DNA of 64,000 bases from Candidatus Eremiobacter antarcticus. GTDB lineage: Bacteria; Vulcanimicrobiota; Vulcanimicrobiia; Eremiobacterales; Eremiobacteraceae. Numbering within the stretch: the stretch's first letter is position 1; every line of letters starts with the position of its first letter. Below the pieces are notes generated by a model. The model was not told the origin of the DNA and searched no databases. It saw nothing but the letters and a program-made list of their open reading frames with translations. The position numbers and the translations under genes are program-made. The stretch is from assembly GCA_003244105.1 (NCBI GenBank), contig QHBK01000003.1, forward strand, positions 98,394 to 162,393. Reading direction: 5' to 3'. Of the stretch, positions 34,508 to 42,709 are shown piece by piece.

Positions 34508-36163
34508 ATGTCTCTCGACATCGACCTCCACGAGGCGCTGCGTCGGCACTTCGGATACGAACGCTTCCAGTCAGGGCAGGAAGAAGTCATCCGCAGAGTG
34601 CTGGCTGGCAAAGATACGCTTGCGATTCTAGCGACCGGCGCCGGCAAATCTCTGTGTTATCAGCTGCCCGCGCTCATGCTGCCCGGCACGACGATCGTCG
34701 TGTCGCCGCTCATCGCCTTGATGAAGGACCAGCTCGACATGCTGGCGGACGCCGGCATCGGCGACAGCATCGCGCTCAACAGCACGCTGACCGAGGACGA
34801 AGAGGCATCGTATCTCGACCTGATCGGGCGCGGCGGCCTGAAACTCATCTACGTCACTCCCGAACGCCTGGAAGACGAAGCGTTTGTGGACGTCTTGAAG
34901 CGCTTGCACATCCCGCTCTTCGTCGTCGACGAGGCGCACTGCATCTCCCAGTGGGGGCACGATTTCCGGCCGGCATACCTCAACTTGGGCCGAGTCATCA
35001 GCGCGCTCGGACATCCGACCGTCCTCGCCCTCACCGCGACGGCCACGCCGGCCGTGCGTGAGGACATCGTCAACCAGTTGGGCATTCCGCAAGCAAAGTC
35101 GATCGTGCGCGGCTTCGACCGGCCCAACCTCGTATATGAGGTCGCCCGCACGAGCAGCGACGATGAGAAGATGCGGGTCCTGCGCGGCAAGCTGAACGCC
35201 GGACTGGCGGACAGTCTCGGCATCGTCTACACCGCCACCATCAAGAACACGTATGCCGTCGCGGAGTACCTGCGCGACGAGCTGGGCGTCGACGCGGACG
35301 TCTACCACAGCAAGCTGCAAAAGGCCGACCGCGATCGCGTGCATGACCGCTTCATGAGCGAGCACTGCAAGGTGGTCGTGGCCACGAACGCCTTCGGCTT
35401 GGGGATCGACAAGGCGAACATCCGGTTTGTCGTGCATTACGATCTGCCCGGCAGCGTCGAAGCGTACACGCAAGAAGCAGGCCGCGCAGGGCGAGACGGC
35501 GCCGAGTCGCTGTGCCTGCTGCTCTACCGTCAAAGCGATACGCGGGTGCAGAACTACTTCCTTACGGGCAAGTATCCGGATGTGGAAGAAGTGCAGAAGG
35601 TGTACGGCACCTTGCAGTATTTCGAGCAGCAAGACAACGGCGTCTCCCTGTCCGACCTGCGCAAGATCTCACAGCTGCCGCTGACGAAGTTGAAAGTGAT
35701 ACTGGCGTTGCTCAAAAAGGGCGGCTTCATCCGCAATCTGTCGAAGGGCACGTACAGCTTGCCGCCCGATATCAAAAAGCGCCCGAACCGTTCGCTCAAC
35801 CTCGCGAGCTATGAGACGAAGAAGTCGTACGATCAGAGCAAGCTCGCCATGATGCTGCAGTACTGCGAGACACGCAGTTGCCGCCGGAAATTCATCTTGA
35901 ATTACTTCGGTGAGGAGTACGACGCTCCCAACTGCGGAGCGTGCGACAACTGCCGTGCCGCTCTGGCCCGCGGGGACGCCATCACGTTCTTGGAACGGGC
36001 CGCGTCTGATTTCCGCATCAGCGACGTCGTGTACCATCCGAAATTCGGCCAAGGCACAGTCGAGCGCGCTGAACGGGATCTCGTCACGGTGCTGTTCCCA
36101 AGCCACGGCTATAAGACGCTGCTGTCCACCGCCGTCAGCCGCGAAGAGCAACGCATCGCTTAA
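34508..36163 (+). CDS. RecQ-family ATP-dependent DNA helicase with unusual C-terminus
   Basis: A 551-residue SF2 helicase. Q-motif region HFGYERFQSGQEEVI at 14-28, Walker A TGAGKS at 43-48, the DEAH box FVVDEAHCISQWGHDFRP near 140, and motif VI QEAGRAGRDG near 325. After the helicase core comes a winged-helix segment (about 377-417), then the RecQ zinc module with CRRKFILNYFGE and CGACDNC (about 455-485), then a short C-terminal domain HPKFGQGTVERAE...VLFPSHGYKTL like the DUF3553/UvrD-C Tudor type. No HRDC domain is present. It starts divergently from dnaX and its stop overlaps the next start (TAATG). Confidence 0.9.
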   Translation: MSLDIDLHEALRRHFGYERFQSGQEEVIRRVLAGKDTLAILATGAGKSLCYQLPALMLPGTTIVVSPLIALMKDQLDMLADAGIGDSIALNSTLTEDEEASYLDLIGRGGLKLIYVTPERLEDEAFVDVLKRLHIPLFVVDEAHCISQWGHDFRPAYLNLGRVISALGHPTVLALTATATPAVREDIVNQLGIPQAKSIVRGFDRPNLVYEVARTSSDDEKMRVLRGKLNAGLADSLGIVYTATIKNTYAVAEYLRDELGVDADVYHSKLQKADRDRVHDRFMSEHCKVVVATNAFGLGIDKANIRFVVHYDLPGSVEAYTQEAGRAGRDGAESLCLLLYRQSDTRVQNYFLTGKYPDVEEVQKVYGTLQYFEQQDNGVSLSDLRKISQLPLTKLKVILALLKKGGFIRNLSKGTYSLPPDIKKRPNRSLNLASYETKKSYDQSKLAMMLQYCETRSCRRKFILNYFGEEYDAPNCGACDNCRAALARGDAITFLERAASDFRISDVVYHPKFGQGTVERAERDLVTVLFPSHGYKTLLSTAVSREEQRIA

Positions 36164-37905
36164 TGCCCCAGGTCTGCCGCGTCAGGCCGGCCGTCAACGC
36201 GGCTGCGTGCTGTGCTCTGGCAGCCCTCGCCCTGGTGGCCGCGGGCGCTGCCAAAGACGCTCACGCCGGCGCTCTTCGACCGCAGCGCTTCGTTGGCGTC
36301 GCCGCGCAGCCCGCGCAAAGCGCCGTCCCCGGTAGCGAGCCTTCGGAGCAGCCGTCGCCGGCCGCGACGGAAAGCGGCGCACCTCAACCACCGTTGCCGC
36401 AACAAAGCGGCGTTCCCGAACCGCAGGAGAGCGTCGAACCCGCCGCGCCAGCGCCGATCGTGATCTCCCCAGTCAGCGCACAGGTCGTTCTCGGACATTC
36501 GGTTTCCGTCCACGTTATATCCCCGCCCAGCGGTCTGTTGAGCCTTTCGGGGTTCGATGCAAACATCGTGCGCGCCGTCTTCAATCCGATCGAGCGCTCC
36601 ATCGATCTCTTCGGCCTGCGAGCCGGTTCGACCACGGTCACTGCAACCGGTGAAAGCGGCGTGAGCGCCACGCTTTCCGTCACCGTGCTGACCTATGCGG
36701 GCAAGGCGTCCAACAGCGCCTCTGCGACCATCACGGGCAATCCCGCGTCCGCCGACTTCGTGGCGCAGACGGCCGCGCAAGCGGCGAAGCTTATCGCCTA
36801 TCCGGAACCCGGCGCGCGCGTGCTCGTCGATTCCACGCAGGTGAGACAGGCTCACCAGCTGCCCGCTAACAATGCAAGCACAGTGCTCGTTCCCTTGAGC
36901 ATCACCGGTCCGGGTTACGCACCATATAATCAGACGGTCAGCGTTCGGCTGACCAATCTGGCTCAGCCGGCGCTTCCGCCGAAGAACCTGCTGGTCTCCG
37001 ACTTTCCCGAGACCATCGTGGAGAATGGAACGCTGTTCTACGCTGACGTCAACTTCGACGATCCCGCAAGGCTTTTGTACTACCATTACGCAGCGGCGCG
37101 CTCGATCACGCGCCGAGTGCTCGTCAAGGCGCAGAACAGCGGGGTCGAATCGAGCCTCGTGATGCTCATCTCGGGCATCGCGGGGCCGGACCCCAACATC
37201 TTGAGCATCGGCCATGAGTCAACCAAGCGATTCTTGATCCACGAGGCAGCGGGCGAGGGTCAGATATTCGAGGTGCCGCCCGGAGCGACGATCAACGTCG
37301 TTGATCAGCTGCTGCCCGCGGGCAATCTGGTCAGCGGCTTGATGCAGATGCGGGTCGTCGCAGGCGACGGCGTGCGCGTGGCCGTGGTGGTGCAGAACGC
37401 CGACGAGACGGCGGTCGAACCGATCTCGGACACGCTGCTGTCGAGCGCGGTGAAGCACGCGCGCGGCATCTACCAGGTCCCGGATTTTTTCTACGACGTG
37501 TCGTACGCGGTGGGAGCAGACCCCGCGACGCTCACGATCGGCAAACTCCCGCTTCCCAACCTCGTGCAAGGTGAAGTGCTAGGCGGCGATTACGGCGTCA
37601 AGCAGTCGGCCGCCATCACGCTTTTGAATTCCACGCCTCGCGATGCGCGCGTCGGCATGTGGTTCGAGCCGCGCGGAGGACGCGCGACCGGAACATTCTT
37701 GATCGACGGCCGGCTGGTGCAGCTGCACCCCGTGGGCGTCGGCCGGCCTGCGTTGATGCGCACCTTCATAGTGCCGGCTCGTGGCTACCGCAAGATCAAC
37801 ATCGTGACCATGCCGGAAGGGGGTTCGTCATATCCGGTGCGCGTCACATTCGCGTCCGATCCGCCGCCCAATGGCGGTTGGAACATGTCGTCTGCAGTGT
37901 ACTGA
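36163..37905 (+). CDS. secreted protein with a pilus-assembly (CpaC N-terminal)-like domain
   Basis: A 580-residue protein. An N-terminal signal peptide of about 35 residues ends near DAHAGA; a Pro/Gln/Glu-rich linker runs to about residue 100. Residues 105-180 (QVVLGHSVSVHVISPP, FNPIERSIDLFGLRAGSTTVTATGESG) resemble the Ig-like domain at the front of CpaC/secretin-type pilus proteins and bacterial Ig domains. The remaining 400 residues are beta-rich with repeated extracellular-type motifs and no cysteine pairs or enzyme motifs that I recognise. Its ATG overlaps the recQ stop by one base although the functions appear unrelated. Exact function unknown. Confidence 0.65.
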   Translation: MPQVCRVRPAVNAAACCALAALALVAAGAAKDAHAGALRPQRFVGVAAQPAQSAVPGSEPSEQPSPAATESGAPQPPLPQQSGVPEPQESVEPAAPAPIVISPVSAQVVLGHSVSVHVISPPSGLLSLSGFDANIVRAVFNPIERSIDLFGLRAGSTTVTATGESGVSATLSVTVLTYAGKASNSASATITGNPASADFVAQTAAQAAKLIAYPEPGARVLVDSTQVRQAHQLPANNASTVLVPLSITGPGYAPYNQTVSVRLTNLAQPALPPKNLLVSDFPETIVENGTLFYADVNFDDPARLLYYHYAAARSITRRVLVKAQNSGVESSLVMLISGIAGPDPNILSIGHESTKRFLIHEAAGEGQIFEVPPGATINVVDQLLPAGNLVSGLMQMRVVAGDGVRVAVVVQNADETAVEPISDTLLSSAVKHARGIYQVPDFFYDVSYAVGADPATLTIGKLPLPNLVQGEVLGGDYGVKQSAAITLLNSTPRDARVGMWFEPRGGRATGTFLIDGRLVQLHPVGVGRPALMRTFIVPARGYRKINIVTMPEGGSSYPVRVTFASDPPPNGGWNMSSAVY

Positions 37906-37917
37906 ATTGGAGCACTC

Positions 37918-38952
37918 TTAGCCGGCCAATGACCGGTACAGGCGCGTCATCCGCTCGGCCACCGAAGACCACGTGAACTGACGCGCCCACACGACGCCTC
38001 GCTGTGCGCGCTCGCGGACGTCCGCGCCTAGCTCGAGCGTCGTCCTCAAAGCATCCGCGAACGATTCGGACTCACCGGACCGCGCGAACACAGCGCAATC
38101 ACCAAGCACCTCCCGCATGACGGGGATGTCAGCTGCGACCACCGGCAATCCAGCGGCCAGCGCCTGCAACGGCGGCAATCCAAAGCCCTCATACTGAGAG
38201 GGGAACACGAACGCGCTTGCGTTGCGGTAGAGCTCGTGCAGCGCCGCTTCGGAGACGTAGCCCTCTAGGGTCACGCGGTCCGCTAAGCTTAAACGGTTCG
38301 CCTCAGCGGTCACCGCGGCGGCATAACGCGTGAGCGGGCCGGCGGAGATCAGCCGCACTCCCGGGAGATCGACGAGCGCGCGAAGGGCGGTGATGAGGTC
38401 CTTGCGGCGCTCTACGGTTCCCACGCACAGCACGTACCGACCGGCGCCCGCTTGTGGCGAAAGCCCAAACCACGCATCGTCGACCCCGGCCCCCGTCACG
38501 ACCACCTTTGCGGGAGTGACAGCGATGCGTTCCACGATCTCGTCGCGAGCGCACTGGCTATCCGCAGCGATTCTGTCGGCCTGTCTGCTCAGGCTCCGCT
38601 GCAAGCCGCCGAAGTACCAGCGTTGGTGAAGAGAGCCGTCAACGCTGCCTCGCAGCCATGCGACGTCGTGCAGTGTCAGCACGCATGGATGCGGCGGCCA
38701 CCACGGCATCGTGCCGCCGGTGAAATGCACGACATCCGCTCGGGCGCGGACCGCCAAGTGACGTGCGCGGACTTGATCCCAATAAAGCCGGCGGTCGAAA
38801 CGCCAGACATCGAAGCTGTCGTCGGACAGCTCCACAATCTCGACGTCGCCGCGAGCCGCCAACGCGTTTGTCAAACGCTTCGCGTACGTGCCAAGCCCCG
38901 TCGGGGTGCCATGCGCGAACTGGGTTTCCAGCGCCACCCGCAAGCGCCTCAA
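37918..38952 (-). CDS. GT4-family glycosyltransferase
   Basis: A 344-residue GT-B glycosyltransferase. The C-terminal half has the nucleotide-sugar pattern VLCVGTVERRKDLITALRAL near residue 170 and FPSQYEGFGLPPLQALAAGLPVV near 250, with the E-x7-E signature. The N-terminal half starts VALETQFAHGTPTGLGTYAKRL, the usual acceptor domain of mannosyl- or glucosyl-transferases. It overlaps the TPR gene by 4 bp and is the last gene of the outer-membrane cluster, so a role in LPS or exopolysaccharide glycosylation is likely. The sugar is not known. Confidence 0.9.
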   Translation of the reverse strand: MRRLRVALETQFAHGTPTGLGTYAKRLTNALAARGDVEIVELSDDSFDVWRFDRRLYWDQVRARHLAVRARADVVHFTGGTMPWWPPHPCVLTLHDVAWLRGSVDGSLHQRWYFGGLQRSLSRQADRIAADSQCARDEIVERIAVTPAKVVVTGAGVDDAWFGLSPQAGAGRYVLCVGTVERRKDLITALRALVDLPGVRLISAGPLTRYAAAVTAEANRLSLADRVTLEGYVSEAALHELYRNASAFVFPSQYEGFGLPPLQALAAGLPVVAADIPVMREVLGDCAVFARSGESESFADALRTTLELGADVRERAQRGVVWARQFTWSSVAERMTRLYRSLAG

Positions 38953-39794
38953 GGCGAAGCGGCGATTGATTTCAGAGCGCTCTCCGCGTCGGCCTGATGA
39001 GGATGCAGCTCGAGGACGCGGCGGAAGGCCTTGACCGCCGCCGAGCGGCTCCCATACTTGAGCTCTGCGAACCCGTACGACAGCTGGTAGCCCTCGTTGA
39101 ATGGAGCCAAGGTCGAAGCCGTAGCAAACGCCCGCGCGGAAGCCTCGCCGTGACGGCGGGCTTCGGTGGGGTGCGTCGCCGCGGCCGCGCCTTCCAGCTG
39201 GCCGAGCATCTCATAGGCTCGCGCAAGATCCGCCCGTTCGTAGAACGGATCGCTCAAGCGGGCGATGAGGGCCCGTTCGATGGCCCCCGCTTCTTCGTAT
39301 CGCCCTTCCGCCGCGATCCTCTGGGCTTGAAGACCGATGCGGGCCACGGCTTTGACCTGCATGTAGCGGTCGAGCGCCGCATCGAACTTGCCGAGGCGCA
39401 CGAGGGCATCTCCCTCTTGAGCGATGCACGGCGCGCCGCAGTTTGCGATCTTGAATTCGGCCAGCGCGAGTTGGGGGTCGCTGTGCAGCAACGCTCGACC
39501 GCGGTCCTCGTGCAAGGAGTTCCAGCCAGGTTCGGATCGCAGCCCGCGGTCGAACCAGCGCAGCGCGTCAGGCCGTCGTCCTTCCAGCAAAGCGATATTG
39601 CCGAGATCCAAGCACGACCATGCCGCCAGCGCGGAATGGAAGACGACAATGCCCGCGAACGCGGCGGCGGCCGTCAATGCGAGGAACGGTGGATGTTTAC
39701 GCGGTGGCGCCGTCCGAGCGGACGGGCTAGAACTTGACGCTGAAGTAGAGGTTCTGCCGGTTCTCGGTAAAGTTGTGTGTCGGCACGAGATCAT
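38949..39794 (-). CDS. TPR-repeat membrane-anchored protein
   Basis: Up to 281 residues: a basic/serine-rich N-terminus, one membrane helix FLALTAAAAFAGIVVFHSALAAW near residues 37-60, then several TPR-like helix pairs (LGNIALLEGRRPDALRWFDRGL, and SAAVKAFRRVLELHPHQADAESAL at the end). The start is uncertain; the ATG used here lies 68 bp inside the preceding beta-barrel gene, and the only other in-frame start, TTG 39677, would fall inside the membrane helix. The soluble part probably faces the periplasm. It resembles TPR proteins that act with O-antigen ligases. Confidence 0.7.
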   Translation of the reverse strand: MISCRHTTLPRTGRTSTSASSSSPSARTAPPRKHPPFLALTAAAAFAGIVVFHSALAAWSCLDLGNIALLEGRRPDALRWFDRGLRSEPGWNSLHEDRGRALLHSDPQLALAEFKIANCGAPCIAQEGDALVRLGKFDAALDRYMQVKAVARIGLQAQRIAAEGRYEEAGAIERALIARLSDPFYERADLARAYEMLGQLEGAAAATHPTEARRHGEASARAFATASTLAPFNEGYQLSYGFAELKYGSRSAAVKAFRRVLELHPHQADAESALKSIAASP

Positions 39795-41118
39795 CGGTGT
39801 AGCGATATTTGTTGAAGAACAGGTTCACCGACGAGTTCGAGTTCGGGATGTTGTAAAGCACGCCGCCCGACAACGCGCGTTTGCGCTCTGTCAGTCCTTG
39901 CGTCAGCGTGTTCAGTCCCTCGCCGTTATACCGTTGCACGTAATAGCTGCCGTTCACCGTCAGCGCGGAGCTGACCGGAACCGCGACCGACGCCGAGCCG
40001 AGGAAGTGCCGTACATCGGTGAAATTCGGATAGAAGTAGACCGCCGACGACCGGCCCGCGCCGAGCGCCCCGACCGCCAGCTGGTCATATTGAACGGTCG
40101 CAGGATCGCCCAAGAAGGCGGTATTGGCGGCATAGAGCGACGGCGTCTTATCGTTGCGCGTCAACTGCTCGTACAAGCCGTCGAGACTCACCGTCGCCTT
40201 GCGGTCGAACAGCGGAAGCGCAAGCGTGACGCCACCGCTGAGAGCCTTGAACTTGCCGGAGACCGACGAGGCGAATCCGGAGCCGAAGATCTGGGTCGCC
40301 AGAGAATTCGGTTGCGTCTGGCTGAAGGATCGGCCCCCGAGCCGCATTTTCGCGGATACATTCGAGATCATGAACGGGAAATTGAGCTGGACTGACGTGC
40401 CGCGCGCGGTAGGCGCGTCGGCGCTGAAGGACAACGGCGTTTGCGCTTGGGCTGCGTCGAAAAGCGGAAAGGCGAAGCCTCCGAAAGGCGAAGAGCCGCT
40501 GTTCTGAGCGGCAGGCACGCGGTAGTTCGGCGAGGCTACGGTGTCATCCAATGGCCGGCTGACGGGCAGATCCGCGCCGATTCCGAACGGCGCTGGGAGC
40601 TGGGAGAAATTATAGAATGCGAAGAGCGCCGGGGTCTGACCCGAGGGCTGGAAGGGGACAGCGGCTACCAAGTTCCCGCCGACGCTTTGGAACGCGACGG
40701 CTGCATCGCCACCCAAGAGCTTGAACTTCACGCCGGCGACCGCCGCCGTGTCGTTCGCCGCGGGCTGGGCGGCGCTTCCATACCGGCTGGTGGCGATCGC
40801 GGCGAACGCCGCGGGTGATGCGGCGCTGCCCAAGTGCATCGCCAGTGGGAGGCTCGCGTCCAGCCCAAATACTTTGTCGCTGATGATGGTCGTCCGCAAG
40901 CCGGACGCTCGCGCATAGGCGGGGTCGGTCAGCGCGCTTAGGTCGAAGAGGCGATTGAACGTCAAGCCGGACGCGGCGCTTGACGCATCGAGGCCCATGG
41001 CTCCGGCGGTATTGACTCGAGCGCTCGCTTGCGACATCCAGCCAAACACAAATGAAGCGCTCAGCAGCGCACACGCTGACAATCGAGCGCTCGTCGTGTT
41101 CAGTGAAAACCTACACAC
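39727..41118 (-). CDS. predicted outer-membrane beta-barrel protein
   Basis: A 463-residue protein with a signal peptide (about 1-33, ending SQASA), many alternating amphipathic strands and a C-terminal LYFSVKF that ends in Phe, the signal recognised by BamA. The GTG start has AAGG upstream. The sequence is rich in Ala, Ser and Asn and matches no family I can name. Sitting behind bamA, tamB and the Skp genes, it is likely an abundant barrel or porin of this phylum. A possible structured leader lies just upstream. Confidence 0.7.
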   Translation of the reverse strand: MCRFSLNTTSARLSACALLSASFVFGWMSQASARVNTAGAMGLDASSAASGLTFNRLFDLSALTDPAYARASGLRTTIISDKVFGLDASLPLAMHLGSAASPAAFAAIATSRYGSAAQPAANDTAAVAGVKFKLLGGDAAVAFQSVGGNLVAAVPFQPSGQTPALFAFYNFSQLPAPFGIGADLPVSRPLDDTVASPNYRVPAAQNSGSSPFGGFAFPLFDAAQAQTPLSFSADAPTARGTSVQLNFPFMISNVSAKMRLGGRSFSQTQPNSLATQIFGSGFASSVSGKFKALSGGVTLALPLFDRKATVSLDGLYEQLTRNDKTPSLYAANTAFLGDPATVQYDQLAVGALGAGRSSAVYFYPNFTDVRHFLGSASVAVPVSSALTVNGSYYVQRYNGEGLNTLTQGLTERKRALSGGVLYNIPNSNSSVNLFFNKYRYTDDLVPTHNFTENRQNLYFSVKF

Positions 41119-41174
41119 TCATGCACGCCTTTTTTCGACAACCCAACGGCAACCTCGAACTGCGCCGGCAGGCC

Positions 41175-41265
41175 GAGACCATCCGCGGATAAAGACCCTG
41201 CCGTTCCACTTTGGGCACGGTTTTGGGCTTTCCTTCACTCCTCTTAGTAACGGCAGGCACTCCCA
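41175..41265 (-). promoter_or_regulatory. candidate structured 5' leader of the beta-barrel gene
   Basis: Between yqgF and the beta-barrel gene there are 204 bp. On the minus strand AACGGCAGG and CCTGCCGTT (41197-41205 and 41249-41257) can pair over 9 bp around a 43-base purine-rich loop containing two GCCCAAA copies, and a perfect 10 bp palindrome ATCCGCGGAT is at 41181-41190. It does not match a riboswitch consensus I know. An alternative is a degenerate HTH-like reading frame of fewer than 60 codons across the same stretch, but its third-position GC is low. Confidence 0.3.
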
Positions 41266-41322
41266 AATGTTTCGCAAGCTGGCGCACACTGAAGCCGGCT
41301 CGGGGCGCTGGAAACGCTCCAC

Positions 41323-41760
41323 CTACACCCTCGGACGGCCCGGCCCCGTATCTCCAGTACTGCCGCGCTCGCGCCAGCGCCGGATGATCAGCAGCGCGGC
41401 ATACCCGTCCAGTGGCGCGTTGGGAACGAGCAGACCGCGCGGCACAAAGCGCAACAGGCCGCGCGGCGGATTGTCTTCGTAGTAGAGCCGCCGCGCTTCC
41501 AACGTCGTATTCGTCTCATCGACGAACCCGGCCGCGACTTGAGGCCATGTGCGGCGCACCATTTCCATCACCGCGCCCGACGTGGTCGAGTTTCCGACGC
41601 AGATCATCCCGACCGAGCCTGTGCCGATGTCGTGCGCCAACCGCTGCTGCAAAGCAGCCGTAGGAATGACCTCGACCGTCATGCGCTGGCCCTGCAAGGT
41701 CACCACGGCGTAGCCGCACTTGGAAAGCCCTGGATCGATTCCCACGACGAGTTCGGGCAA
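41323..41760 (-). CDS. YqgF-family RNase H-fold nuclease (cyanobacterial type)
   Basis: A 145-residue protein beginning VVGIDPGLSKCGYAVV, the first strand-Asp of the RuvC/YqgF RNase H fold, with VGNSTTSGAV, FVDETNTTLEARRLYY and a final DGYAALLIIRRW. The NPPRGLLRFVPRG segment is the mark of the cyanobacterial YqgF subfamily rather than of classical RuvX. YqgF trims pre-16S rRNA in E. coli; the cyanobacterial-type role is unproven. It starts directly after the DUF3084 stop, a pairing that is also seen in Cyanobacteria. Confidence 0.85.
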   Translation of the reverse strand: MPELVVGIDPGLSKCGYAVVTLQGQRMTVEVIPTAALQQRLAHDIGTGSVGMICVGNSTTSGAVMEMVRRTWPQVAAGFVDETNTTLEARRLYYEDNPPRGLLRFVPRGLLVPNAPLDGYAALLIIRRWRERGSTGDTGPGRPRV

Positions 41761-42687
41761 CTACTTGGGTGAGACGGTCAGCGAGGCGCTCAGCGGGCCC
41801 TCTGCATAGATGTCTGCATCGGCGACGGCCTTGACGATCGCAGCGCCGCTGGTCGCGGTCAGCTGGTTGACCGCGCTGTTGAAGACGCGCGGCGATGTCA
41901 CCGGGTTGTCCGCCAGCATCGGCGGCATGCCGTGATCGACTGCGCTTCTGCTGATCGCAGTACTGAGCGCGATCAACGCGGCTTGATCCGCGCTCACGTC
42001 CTTCCCGTTCGCGACTTGAACCGATGCGATGATCTCCCCCTTGCGATACAGCAAGACGTTTTTGTACATCGCGAACGTGAATCGCCAGGCGCCGCCCCGG
42101 AAGATGTTCTCGCCTGCGACCGGAATGACGATGGCCGAAACGGGGTCGAGCGATCTCACGAACTTGGCCGCGGCTTGGATTTTGGTGCGAGCGTCAGGGC
42201 TCTTCACGTTGGTCGTATATGGGCGCACGGGAAAGTTCTTGGACAGATTGGCCACGCCTTGGAAGAGCAGCGATAAGCGGCTCTCGATCGCAGCCGCCGA
42301 ATCGGTCGAGCGCACCAAGAAGGGCGGCGTCAGCGCTTCGCCGCTGCGCAGCACGACAGGATCTTGCAAGAGCTGGTCGCGTTCTTGCGTCAGGTTTGCG
42401 ATCTGCTGATTGAGCCGGTTCATGGAGAAAAGCGCCTGACGAGCTTCTTGCGAGACAAGCGACACGACCGCGACGACCAGCAGAGCGATGATCATGCCGA
42501 AGCCGACCGCGAAGATCGTGCTGGTGTAACGGGGCCGCAGGCCGAACAACGTCATGCGCCTGCGGCCGACCAGGTGGCCGACGCGATCACCGATGTACGC
42601 GATCGCCCCCGCGACGATGACGATGAGCACCACCGTCAGGACGCCGCGCAGGTCTATCAGCAGCATGCTAGCAGTCATCGTCACCAT
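41761..42687 (-). CDS. DUF3084 family membrane protein
   Basis: A 308-residue protein with two N-terminal membrane helices around the family signature YIGDRVGHLVGRRRMTLFGLRPRYTS (about residues 31-56), then a coiled coil of the RLNQQIANLTQERDQLL type and a soluble beta-rich domain. DUF3084 is known mainly from Cyanobacteria and some Terrabacteria diderms and has no assigned function. Its place between lptF/G and yqgF at the end of the LPS genes suggests an envelope role. Confidence 0.85.
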   Translation of the reverse strand: MVTMTASMLLIDLRGVLTVVLIVIVAGAIAYIGDRVGHLVGRRRMTLFGLRPRYTSTIFAVGFGMIIALLVVAVVSLVSQEARQALFSMNRLNQQIANLTQERDQLLQDPVVLRSGEALTPPFLVRSTDSAAAIESRLSLLFQGVANLSKNFPVRPYTTNVKSPDARTKIQAAAKFVRSLDPVSAIVIPVAGENIFRGGAWRFTFAMYKNVLLYRKGEIIASVQVANGKDVSADQAALIALSTAISRSAVDHGMPPMLADNPVTSPRVFNSAVNQLTATSGAAIVKAVADADIYAEGPLSASLTVSPK

Positions 42688-42709
42688 ACGCCGGCTGCCG
42701 GCCCGGGTC

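Noticed and set aside
41112..41322. A frame with an HTH-like SVRQLAKHLGVP segment upstream of the beta-barrel gene
   Set aside because: Fewer than 60 codons from any start, low third-position GC compared with neighbouring genes, and no ribosome site.
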